Below are positions 1-5,547 of a DNA stretch of 5,550 nucleotides, piece after piece. How positions within the stretch are numbered: the stretch's first letter is position 1; each line of letters begins with the position of its first letter. A program made the translations under genes and the position numbers. This DNA comes from Candidatus Moraniibacteriota bacterium. Lineage in GTDB: Bacteria; Patescibacteriota; Minisyncoccia; Moranbacterales; GCA-2747515. The stretch lies in the NCBI GenBank assembly GCA_027016355.1, contig JALWAF010000156.1:1-5550 (forward strand). Reading direction: 5' to 3'. The notes below the pieces were generated by a model. It ran no database searches, was not told where the DNA came from, and saw only the letters and a list, made by a program, of their open reading frames with translations.

Positions 1-64
1 AGCACACTATGATGATTACATATGGAAGTATGAAGGTGAGGCTTGGTTTGTGCCTTCAAATTAA
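1..64 (+). CDS. 3' end of an upstream gene, paralogous to the hydrolase that follows (partial)
   Basis: Only the last 20 codons and the TAA stop are in the window; the first whole codon starts at base 2. The residues read AHYDDYIWKYEGEAWFVPSN. This is the final part of a DUF5648-like repeat and is identical to the C-terminus of the protein encoded at 125-1666. The DNA is also identical, including silent positions and nine bases past the stop. The gene is therefore a tandem paralogue or a partial duplication of the next one. Its main domain is outside the window, so whether it is also a GH26 hydrolase cannot be seen. It ends 60 bases before the next start and has no obvious terminator, which is compatible with co-transcription. 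Confidence 0.85.
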   Translation, partial: AHYDDYIWKYEGEAWFVPSN

Positions 65-73
65 TAAATATTA
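1..73 (+). repeat. Direct repeat, copy 1 (identical to 1603-1675)
   Basis: Seventy-three bases identical to 1603-1675, covering the last codons, the stop codon and nine bases of the 3' flank. The match starts at the window edge, so the true repeat probably extends further left. Identity ends after the shared sequence taaatatta. Confidence 0.95.
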
Positions 74-124
74 AAAAGCTATTACAAATAATTTATAGTA
101 TAAAATTGAATAATTAATTAAAAT

Positions 125-1666
125 ATGAGGAAACAAAAGGCAATAATATATATTATTATAGCAATTGCAGTACTGTTTAATGGTTATAATGTATATGCAA
201 AAACAAAGTTGATTGAACCCACAGCTAACTCTATTTATTTTAGTGCTTTTCCTGATTTTGGTGGTCCTGAGGACGATGTTACTACTAGTCGTATTACAGA
301 CTTCGAAGGTCTTGCTGGCAAGGACATTACGTGGGCAGAATTTTCACTCAATTGGTTAAATGGCATTGTCTATCCACAAGATAGTATTCATACAATACAT
401 AATCAGGGTGTTTTTCCATTATTGCGTTTGATGCCGCGAAGTGACTTTGACGAAGGCCATCAAGAAACTGTATATTCTTTGCAAAAAATTATCGATGGTG
501 AATTTGATGTTCAACTACATCAAATGGCTCAAGATGCTAAAGCAGATGGCATACCCTTTGGTGTTGATTTTGCTGTTGAGCCGACGGGAGATTGGTTTGG
601 CTGGAGTGGAACTTTTAATGGAGGGGGAACTACCGATCAATATGGTGATCCAAGTTATCCAGATGGTCCAGAAAGATGGCGTGATGCGTATCGTCATATT
701 ATTGATATTTTTCGTGCAGAAAATGTGACACATGTTACATGGTTTTTTCATCCTGATATTCAGAGGGAACCGGATGAAGAATGGAATAGTCCAAAATATT
801 ACTATCCTGGAGATGATTATATTGACTGGATTGGGATAAGTATTTATGGTGCACAAATTCCAGTTGCCTCAGAAGATTGGGTGTTATTTTCAGAACTTTT
901 AACAGATCAACATCAATTAATTACGGAAATTAGCAATCAAAAACCATTTTGTGTATTGGAATTTGGTGTGACAGATGATTATCCGTCAGAGAGTAAAAGT
1001 GATTGGCTCAGTAATGCTTTTGCTACGATTTTAGACAATCCATATATTGATTTTAAAGCGATAAATTATTGGCATGAAAATTGGGAAAATGAAGATACAG
1101 GTAATCCAGAGACAAAATTACGCATTGACTCATCTCCAGGGGTATTAAATACATTTCGTAGCTTGATTAGTAATAGTCGGTTTATATCATCTGCACGTTT
1201 GTCAAATCATCCCAGTCCACTCTACCGTTTCTGGAGCAAAAAAAATAAATCTCACTTCTACACAGCAAATGAAGAAGAAAAAAACTATATCACAGAACAT
1301 TATGGAGATGTTTGGAAATACGAAGGAATTGCAAATGATGTATTTACAACTCAAGTATCAAATTCAACACCTGTATATAGATTTTGGAGTAAAAAGAACA
1401 AAGGACATTTTTATACAGCAAGTGAAGAAGAAAAAAATTATGTCATAAATCATTATGATGATTATGTATGGAAGTATGAAGGAATAGCATATTATGCATA
1501 TTCAACACAACAATCAAATACAAAACCAGTATATAGATTTTGGAGTAAAAAAAATAAACATCACTTCTATACAGCAAGTGAAGAAGAAAAAAACTATGTA
1601 ATAGCACACTATGATGATTACATATGGAAGTATGAAGGTGAGGCTTGGTTTGTGCCTTCAAATTAA
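125..1666 (+). CDS. Secreted GH26-like glycoside hydrolase with three C-terminal DUF5648-type repeats
   Basis: A 513-residue exported protein. Residues 1-25 form a signal peptide: basic MRKQK, a hydrophobic stretch of Ile, Ala and Val, and a VYA cleavage site before KTK. Residues about 35-350 read like a GH26 TIM barrel (the family of beta-mannanases and related beta-glycanases). Recognisable blocks are WRDAYRHIIDIFR (185-197), YYPGDDYIDWIGISIYG (226-242), KPFCVLEFGV (273-282) and INYWHENW (313-320). Glu152 in VEPTGDWFGW would be the acid/base and Glu279 in VLEFG the nucleophile. The usual HExN around the acid/base is replaced by VEPTG, so the substrate may differ from mannan. Residues about 365-513 hold three repeats (P/L-YRFWSKKNK, HFYT, EEEKNY, WKYEGxA), probably binding polymer or the cell surface. 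The ATG at 125 is chosen because it directly precedes the signal peptide; no Shine-Dalgarno is visible. GH26 assignment is by motif; the substrate is unknown. Confidence 0.85.
   Translation: MRKQKAIIYIIIAIAVLFNGYNVYAKTKLIEPTANSIYFSAFPDFGGPEDDVTTSRITDFEGLAGKDITWAEFSLNWLNGIVYPQDSIHTIHNQGVFPLLRLMPRSDFDEGHQETVYSLQKIIDGEFDVQLHQMAQDAKADGIPFGVDFAVEPTGDWFGWSGTFNGGGTTDQYGDPSYPDGPERWRDAYRHIIDIFRAENVTHVTWFFHPDIQREPDEEWNSPKYYYPGDDYIDWIGISIYGAQIPVASEDWVLFSELLTDQHQLITEISNQKPFCVLEFGVTDDYPSESKSDWLSNAFATILDNPYIDFKAINYWHENWENEDTGNPETKLRIDSSPGVLNTFRSLISNSRFISSARLSNHPSPLYRFWSKKNKSHFYTANEEEKNYITEHYGDVWKYEGIANDVFTTQVSNSTPVYRFWSKKNKGHFYTASEEEKNYVINHYDDYVWKYEGIAYYAYSTQQSNTKPVYRFWSKKNKHHFYTASEEEKNYVIAHYDDYIWKYEGEAWFVPSN
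1217..1663 (+). repeat. Three tandem DUF5648-like repeats in the hydrolase C-terminus
   Basis: The repeats begin at about 1217, 1370 and 1526 (residues 365, 416 and 468), with periods of 51 and 52 residues. Each contains YRFWSKKNK, then HFYTA, EEEKNY, HY and WKYEGxA. Repeats 2 and 3 are clearly more alike at DNA level than either is to repeat 1, which uses different codons (for example taccgtttctgg against tatagattttgg). This points to later amplification or gene conversion of the last two. Such repeats are commonly found at the C-termini of secreted hydrolases; their exact role is not established. Confidence 0.8.
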
Positions 1667-1675
1667 TAAATATTA
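1603..1675 (+). repeat. Direct repeat, copy 2 (identical to 1-73)
   Basis: Partner of the repeat at 1-73, offset by 1602 bases. The absence of any silent difference indicates a recent duplication or recent gene conversion between the two tandem genes. Confidence 0.95.
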
Positions 1676-1719
1676 TGTTACAATTATATTTATGTAAAAT
1701 AAGTTTAAATTAAAAATAC

Positions 1720-1730
1720 CTATAAATTAA
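1720..1730. repeat. Subterminal inverted repeat of the IS, transposase 3' side
   Basis: ctataaattaa, the exact reverse complement of 3023-3033. It lies about three bases inside the proposed left edge. The sequence is AT-rich, so chance cannot be excluded from it alone, but spacing and element size agree with IS1111 elements. Confidence 0.6.
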
Positions 1731-1790
1731 GTCAACCCCCAATAAATAAGCCAATCCATAAATAATATCATTCATCTAAATTACCTAAGT

Positions 1791-1814
1791 ACAAGTCAAA
1801 CAACGATAGGCTAC
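1791..1814. repeat. Long inverted repeat bordering the putative guide RNA, arm 1
   Basis: Pairs with 1950-1973 at 22 of 24 positions. The core agtcaaacaacgatagg (1794-1810) is a perfect 17-base match to the reverse complement of 1954-1970. The 135 bases between the arms hold most of the putative guide RNA. The segment gatagg (1805-1810) can alternatively pair with cctatc at 1820-1825, forming a local hairpin. Confidence 0.9.
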
Positions 1815-1949
1815 AAAACCCTATCATAGACGATATATTCGATCAGTTACCTATACGAGCTTCATTAAAGAGCTCAGATGATGCTAATACGACAATGGAT
1901 CTCCGAATTATGAAAGCAGTCTCAAAAAAGGACTATAAATTTTAGCGGA

Positions 1950-1973
1950 GTATCCTATCGTTGTTTGACTGGT
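1950..1973. repeat. Long inverted repeat bordering the putative guide RNA, arm 2
   Basis: Partner of 1791-1814. It includes the transposase stop codon and its last five codons, so the transposase mRNA end and the putative RNA share sequence. The arm also overlaps the GGAU strand (1952-1955) that can extend the domain 1 stem, so the two folds are partly exclusive. Confidence 0.9.
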
Positions 1974-2971
1974 ACAAATTCATTAAATGGTTGTTTATCA
2001 GTTAACATTGCAAAGATAACGCTACATAGCTTACGAGCAGTAGCAACCTTTGCTTTACCAACACCCTTGTTCTTTTTCAACTTAAAATAGTATACCGACA
2101 ACTTATTTTCATTACGACATCCTGAAGTAATAGCATCTACCAAAGATTTTCTGAGCCATTTAGAGCCTCTTTTAGTAATTCTTCCTGTACGTATCTTCTC
2201 AGCAGAAGCATAAGTAGATGGAATAAGTCCAGCATAAGCACATAGTTTTTTAGCAGAAGGAAACCTAGATATATCACCAATTTCAGATTTAATCATTAGT
2301 GCTGTATAATAACTAATACCAGGAATAGTCATAAGTAATTTACAGTCATAGTCATTATTTGCAATAGCTTTAATTTCAAATGATATTTCATCTATCTGTT
2401 TATTTAAAAAATCTAAAGTATCAAGATATCTATTAAGTTCATCTCTATATATTTTACGTACCTTAACACTTCTCAAAAACTCCATACCAGCTTTTCCATA
2501 AATAGATGAGAATGAATGAGAAATATCAGCTTTAAACAAAACAGCATGTATTTTATTCTTAATTTTAGTTCGAATAACAACATACTCAGCTCTCTGTCGT
2601 ACAAGCTCTTTTAAATCTCTAACAGATCTAGGTTGAATATATGCAGTAGGTAAAAAGTTAGTTCGAAGTAAATCTGCTAATACACGAGAATCTACCTTAT
2701 CATTCTTAATACGAGCAAAAGCTACGGCTTTTGTTTGTAAAGGATTGGAAAGGACAACATTACATCCTAAAGTTTCAAGTTTCTCGTAAAAGGGAATCCA
2801 ATTCATAGTTGATTCTACTGCAATATAGTCATCAACATGATCTTTGAAGAATGTATTAATTGTCTTGGGTGTATTGGCAATTTCAATTTGTTTGTCAATT
2901 ACACCCTCCTTATCCATCACAGTGATGTAACACGTTTTTTTGTGGAGATCAACTCCAATATATTTACTCAT
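1955..2971 (-). CDS. IS110/IS1111-type DEDD transposase (recombinase)
   Basis: A 338-residue protein of the usual family length, apparently intact. The N-terminal RuvC-like DEDD domain has D8 in IGVDLHKK, E53 in AVEST, and D91 and D94 in KNDKVDSRVLADLL. A helical middle part (about 120-200) is followed by the Transposase_20 domain, with the helix-hairpin-helix block MTIPGISYYTALMIKSEIG (214-232) and then CAYAGLIPSTYASAEK, RTGRITKRGSKWLR. Ser256 is the likely nucleophile by position in this motif. Enzymes of this family excise the element as a circle and reinsert it under guidance of an RNA encoded by the element. The ATG at 2971 begins the conserved MSKYIGVDLH; no Shine-Dalgarno precedes it. 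The last codons and TAG stop lie inside an inverted repeat that also borders the putative RNA. No frameshift or missing catalytic residue is seen, so the enzyme could be active. Confidence 0.93.
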   Translation of the reverse strand: MSKYIGVDLHKKTCYITVMDKEGVIDKQIEIANTPKTINTFFKDHVDDYIAVESTMNWIPFYEKLETLGCNVVLSNPLQTKAVAFARIKNDKVDSRVLADLLRTNFLPTAYIQPRSVRDLKELVRQRAEYVVIRTKIKNKIHAVLFKADISHSFSSIYGKAGMEFLRSVKVRKIYRDELNRYLDTLDFLNKQIDEISFEIKAIANNDYDCKLLMTIPGISYYTALMIKSEIGDISRFPSAKKLCAYAGLIPSTYASAEKIRTGRITKRGSKWLRKSLVDAITSGCRNENKLSVYYFKLKKNKGVGKAKVATARKLCSVIFAMLTDKQPFNEFVPVKQR

Positions 2972-3022
2972 AGAGTTTTATGTTAATAATTACGCTTAGT
3001 TACATTATATATTGATAGCTTA

Positions 3023-3033
3023 TTAATTTATAG
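3023..3033. repeat. Subterminal inverted repeat of the IS, transposase 5' side
   Basis: ttaatttatag, the exact reverse complement of 1720-1730. It lies a few bases inside the proposed right edge and only five bases before the GT2 start codon. Confidence 0.6.
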
Positions 3034-3037
3034 CATT

Positions 3038-3931
3038 ATGAAAAATAGCATAAATGAAATTAATGTTTCGGTAATTGTATTGACATATAATGGCTTGTCA
3101 GATTACTTAAAATATACTTTTGAAATGATAAAAAAACAAGCGTGTAGTTTTGAGTATGAAATTATTATTATTGATTCAAGTTCAACTGATGGAACTGTTG
3201 AATTTATAAAAAGACAAGACAATGTTATTTTTCATCAAATAGAAAAAAAGAATTTTGGACATGGTAAAACACGGCAATTGGGTGTTGAAATAGCAAATGG
3301 TGAATATGTTGTATTTGTCTCTCAGGATGCCACTCCTATCAATAATCAATGGCTTGAAACATTATTTAAAAAAATTAAAGATAATCAAGAAATAGTTGCT
3401 GTATCTTCTAGGATTTTACCGAGGGACAATGCTTTAGCCATAAGAAAATATAGCATTCTTTCAGAGTGGCCTGCATCTACAGAAGATTTTATTATTAATG
3501 ATATAGAAAAAGGGGAATACAAAATGCATGATGTTAGCGCTATTTATAGAAAAGATTTTTTGATTAAATATAAATTTGACGATGTTGAATTTGGCGAAGA
3601 TGTTCTTATTGCGAAAAAAGCATTAAAAAATGGATTTAAAATTGCATTTTCTGCAAAATCAATAGTTGAGCATTCTCATGGTTATGCGATTATACCTGTA
3701 TACAAAAGAAATGTTATTGACGGCAGGTTCAATCGTAAATATTTGCAAAGAGATACGATTACCTCAGTAGATGCTATTTTGAATAAAACTTATCTATTAA
3801 TTAAAAGAGATTTGCAAAATTTAATACATGATAATATTTCTTTGTTCCAAAAAATTATTAATATTGTATATAGCCCTTTAATTCATCTTGCTGAAGCGTT
3901 TGGACAATACAAAGGTAATAATAAGTTATGA
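3038..3931 (+). CDS. GT2-family glycosyltransferase, rhamnosyltransferase-like
   Basis: A 297-residue cytoplasmic protein with a GT-A fold, which transfers a sugar from a nucleotide donor to a lipid-linked or growing glycan. VSVIVLTYNG (10-19) opens the nucleotide-binding domain, and IIDSSSTDGT (44-53) is the SxSTDGT block. FGHGKTRQLG (73-82), VFVSQDATP (92-100) with the metal-binding Asp97, HDVSAIYRK (164-172), FGEDVLIAKKAL (185-196) and VEHSHGY (210-216) follow. This series, especially F-x-HG-x-TR, QDATP and HSH-x-Y, is the pattern of O-antigen rhamnosyltransferases, but the sugar cannot be proved from motifs. The length is normal for the family and no membrane segment is evident. The ATG at 3038 leads into the conserved fold after nine residues and has no visible Shine-Dalgarno. 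It lies only a base or two beyond the proposed IS edge. The stop overlaps the start of the next gene, so both are probably translated together. Confidence 0.9.
   Translation: MKNSINEINVSVIVLTYNGLSDYLKYTFEMIKKQACSFEYEIIIIDSSSTDGTVEFIKRQDNVIFHQIEKKNFGHGKTRQLGVEIANGEYVVFVSQDATPINNQWLETLFKKIKDNQEIVAVSSRILPRDNALAIRKYSILSEWPASTEDFIINDIEKGEYKMHDVSAIYRKDFLIKYKFDDVEFGEDVLIAKKALKNGFKIAFSAKSIVEHSHGYAIIPVYKRNVIDGRFNRKYLQRDTITSVDAILNKTYLLIKRDLQNLIHDNISLFQKIINIVYSPLIHLAEAFGQYKGNNKL
3928..3931 (+). other. Stop/start overlap (ATGA) of the two glycosyltransferase genes
   Basis: The GT4 start ATG (3928-3930) overlaps the GT2 stop TGA (3929-3931). This is the classic arrangement for translational coupling and shows that the two genes share an mRNA. 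It also fixes the GT4 start, because MKILYIIHDYWPDHLAGSE begins the conserved N-terminal fold at once. Confidence 0.9.
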
Positions 3932-5547
3932 AAATATTATATATAATTCATGATTATTGGCCAGATCATTTGGCTGGTAGTGAAAATTACACACATTATA
4001 TTGCGCATGAGATGGCTAGTCTTGATCATGAGGTTTTTGTGTTTGCTACTGAGAAGAATTATAAGGATGATTATAGTGTTGAGAGATATGTGGAGGATGT
4101 TGAAGGTTTAGTAATTAAAAATGAGAAATTAAGAATTAAGAATGAGAAAAATGCTTGTAATGATGATGGTTGTGAAGAAAAGATTCCGGGTCAATGTGGT
4201 GAAATAGGTGGTAGAGCCCGGAATGACAGTGTGGGAGTGAGTGTTGTTAAAGTGCATAAACAGAATAGTGGTATGCGTTCTTTGGATGATTCTTATGAAG
4301 ATAAGCGAGTTTATGATATTTTTGTGAATATTTTTGAAGAAATTAAACCTGATGTTGTGCATATTCAGCACTTATTAAATTTATCTATTGATATTGTGGA
4401 TTATGTAAAGTCAAAAAATATCCCAATTGTGTATACACTGCATGATTTATGGCTTGAGTGTTTTAATGTAAATAGACTTACTACGGATGAGCAAAATTTG
4501 TGTTCTGAAGCTTCTGTAGACAAATGTATGAAATGTTATAAAATGCCTTATTTTATTCAAAAACAAAATATATTAGACAAAATATATTTAAAATCAACGC
4601 GATTAATTGGATATGATAAAAAAATTAAAAAACAAAAAATACAAAAAAGAAATAAAGAAATGAAAGAATTGACTAACAAAATAGATTTATTCATTTCTCC
4701 ATCAAAATACATAAGAGATGAATTTATAAAATGGGGGATACCGGAAAATAAAATTATATATTCTCGCAATGGGATGAGGGTAATTAAGAATGAAAAAGTA
4801 AGAATTAAGAATGAGAAAAATTCTCGCAAAGACAATCAAGATAAGTGTGATGAGGGAGATTGCTACGTCGTACCTTCTCGCAATGACGAAGGCGGTTGTG
4901 AAGAAAAGATTCCGGGTCAATGTGGTAAAATAGGCGGCGGAGCCCGGAATGACAAGGGCGGTAATGTTGAGCGAGATTGCTACGTCGTACCTCCTCGCAA
5001 AGACAATGATGTGATTAAGTTTGTGTTTACTTCGCATATGCATAAACTTAAAGGTGTGGATGTGTTACTGGAAGCTTGTAAGATTTTGCAAAGTAAAAAT
5101 GTAAATAATTACGAAGTGCACTTGTATGGCAGAAAAAGCAAAAACGAAGAAGAGAGACAGGAATTTTTAGATAGAGTTAACAAATTGAATTTTGTTTATT
5201 ATAAAGGAGTTTTCGAAAATAATGAGATAAATAATATACTTATGGATAAAGATTATTTGATACTCCCATCTATTTGGCCAGAAAATGCACCACTTGTGAT
5301 AGATGAGGCATATCTTAATAATGTGCCTTGCATTGTATCCAATATAGGAGGCATGGCTGAAAGAGTAGATAATGGTGTAAATGGATTACATTTTAAAGTT
5401 GGAGATGCGCAAGATTTAGCTAGTAAAATGGAATACGTAGCAAAAAATAGAAATATCAGAGAGAAATTTGTAAAAAATATTCCACGAGTTAAAACTATTG
5501 AAGATAATGCTGATGAGTTAATGAATATTTATAAAAGTATTATATAA
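3928..5547 (+). CDS. GT4-family glycosyltransferase carrying two in-frame repeat insertions
   Basis: A 539-residue GT-B enzyme. The N-terminal acceptor domain opens with MKILYIIHDYWPDHLAGSENYTHYIAHE, in the usual GT4 style, followed by VVHIQHLLNLS (143-153) and YTLHDLWLEC (169-178). A cysteine set C178, C192, C200, C203 (CxxC at the end) recurs in a subset of GT4 proteins and may bind metal. ISPSKYIRDEFIKWGIPENKI (256-276) and RNGM lead to the C-terminal donor domain: FVFTSHMHKLKGVDVLLEA (365-383), then ILPSIWPENAPLVIDEA (445-461), with the EX7E pair E452 and E460, and VSNIGGMAE. Residues about 62-100 and 285-359 look foreign: NEK-rich, then IPGQCG, RND and CYVVP. Without them the protein is about 420 residues, normal for the family. 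Both insertions are in frame and avoid catalytic motifs, so the enzyme may still work. The GT4 assignment is firm; donor and acceptor are unknown. Confidence 0.92.
   Translation: MKILYIIHDYWPDHLAGSENYTHYIAHEMASLDHEVFVFATEKNYKDDYSVERYVEDVEGLVIKNEKLRIKNEKNACNDDGCEEKIPGQCGEIGGRARNDSVGVSVVKVHKQNSGMRSLDDSYEDKRVYDIFVNIFEEIKPDVVHIQHLLNLSIDIVDYVKSKNIPIVYTLHDLWLECFNVNRLTTDEQNLCSEASVDKCMKCYKMPYFIQKQNILDKIYLKSTRLIGYDKKIKKQKIQKRNKEMKELTNKIDLFISPSKYIRDEFIKWGIPENKIIYSRNGMRVIKNEKVRIKNEKNSRKDNQDKCDEGDCYVVPSRNDEGGCEEKIPGQCGKIGGGARNDKGGNVERDCYVVPPRKDNDVIKFVFTSHMHKLKGVDVLLEACKILQSKNVNNYEVHLYGRKSKNEEERQEFLDRVNKLNFVYYKGVFENNEINNILMDKDYLILPSIWPENAPLVIDEAYLNNVPCIVSNIGGMAERVDNGVNGLHFKVGDAQDLASKMEYVAKNRNIREKFVKNIPRVKTIEDNADELMNIYKSII
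4111..4228 (+). repeat. Composite repeat insertion 1 inside the GT4 gene (modules A and B)
   Basis: Module A (4111-4152, reading VIKNEKLRIKNEKN) is followed by a decayed remnant of module C (about 4150-4167, ACNDD) and module B (4168-4228, reading GCEEKIPGQCG through RARND). Module A matches 4780-4821 at 39 of 42 bases, and module B matches 4894-4954 at 57 of 61. Module B contains the perfect 8-base inverted repeat attccggg (4183-4190) and cccggaat (4217-4224) and is visibly richer in GC than the gene around it. It falls between beta-strands of the acceptor domain, where GT4 proteins vary in length. Confidence 0.9.
4780..5007 (+). repeat. Composite repeat insertion 2 inside the GT4 gene (modules A, C, B, C)
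   Basis: The order is module A (4780-4821), a short C tail (4821-4836), full module C (4856-4887), module B (4894-4954) and a second full module C (4973-5004). The two C copies match at 30 of 32 bases. The tail ctcgcaaagacaat occurs exactly at 4823-4836 and 4994-5007. Module B has the same 8-base stem (4909-4916 with 4943-4950). The second C is bracketed by gcgag (4971-4975) and ctcgc (4994-4998), which can form a hairpin. The segment lies between the two GT-B domains, just after the RNGM of the linker, and adds about 75 residues without breaking the frame. Confidence 0.9.

Larger units (their letters stand above)
1791..1973 (-). ncRNA. Putative bridge RNA / seekRNA of the insertion sequence
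   Basis: Noncoding region directly 3' of the transposase, where IS1111 elements carry their guide RNA. Read on the minus strand, domain 1 has a stem of 1946-1950 with 1901-1905 (CUCCG/CGGAG), extended past a bulged A by 1952-1955 with 1897-1900. It encloses an internal loop (1935-1945 and 1906-1917) and an apical stem AGUC/GACU (1931-1934 with 1918-1921). Domain 2 has an apical stem GAGCU/AGCUC (1871-1875 with 1857-1861) flanked by unpaired strands. The domain 1 3' strand complements 3035-3043 at the flank. The domain 2 strands match the right end of the element (3031-3039, 8 of 9) and complement its left end (1717-1724, 8 of 8). Folding was done by eye. The RNA's existence is an inference from family and position, and its 5' and 3' ends are guesses. 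Confidence 0.6.
1717..3036 (-). mobile_element. IS110-family insertion sequence, IS1111 group (boundaries inferred)
   Basis: About 1.32 kb, with one transposase on the minus strand and a noncoding stretch of about 240 bases downstream of its stop. That layout is typical of the IS1111 group. A perfect 11-base inverted repeat, ctataaattaa at 1720-1730 and ttaatttatag at 3023-3033, lies just inside the proposed ends. IS1111 elements are known for subterminal inverted repeats and no target-site duplication, and about 1.3 kb is a usual length. The ends are placed by combining these repeats with the guide-like matches of the putative RNA. A shared AT at 1716-1717 and 3035-3036 would be the exchange core. 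The boundaries may be off by several bases. The element sits between the hydrolase and the GT2 gene. Confidence 0.75.

Noticed and set aside
74..124. Promoter upstream of the hydrolase
   Set aside because: The 51 bases are nearly all A and T, so many TATAAT-like strings occur. No convincing -35/-10 pair or Bacteroidota-type TAnnTTTG was found.
441..856. Open frames inside the hydrolase gene in other frames
   Set aside because: They are fully contained in a well-supported coding region, have no recognisable domain, and show composition expected of a shadow frame.
1443..1661. Minus-strand frame opposite the hydrolase repeat tail
   Set aside because: Its apparent internal repetition only mirrors the DUF5648-like repeats on the plus strand.
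1667..1716. Possible terminator after the hydrolase (ttac at 1678-1681 with gtaa at about 1694-1697)
   Set aside because: It has only four base pairs with an AT-rich loop and no GC stem followed by a T run, so it is not distinguishable from chance in this sequence.
1777..3007. Alternative subterminal inverted repeats at 1777-1789 and 2995-3007 (10 of 13 matches)
   Set aside because: These would give a shorter element of about 1.24 kb. The perfect 11-base pair at 1720-1730 and 3023-3033 fits better with IS1111 length and with the guide-strand matches, so I kept that one.
4111..4228. CRISPR-like or VNTR array in the GT4 gene
   Set aside because: The modules differ in sequence and spacing, are few in number, and are read as protein in a single frame, so neither array type fits.
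4129..5043. Minus-strand open frames over the repeat insertions (for example VIPGSAAYFTTLTRNLFF and ARRYDVAIS)
   Set aside because: They read the same repeat modules backwards and have no start context or family resemblance. They exist because the palindromic modules lack stops on both strands.
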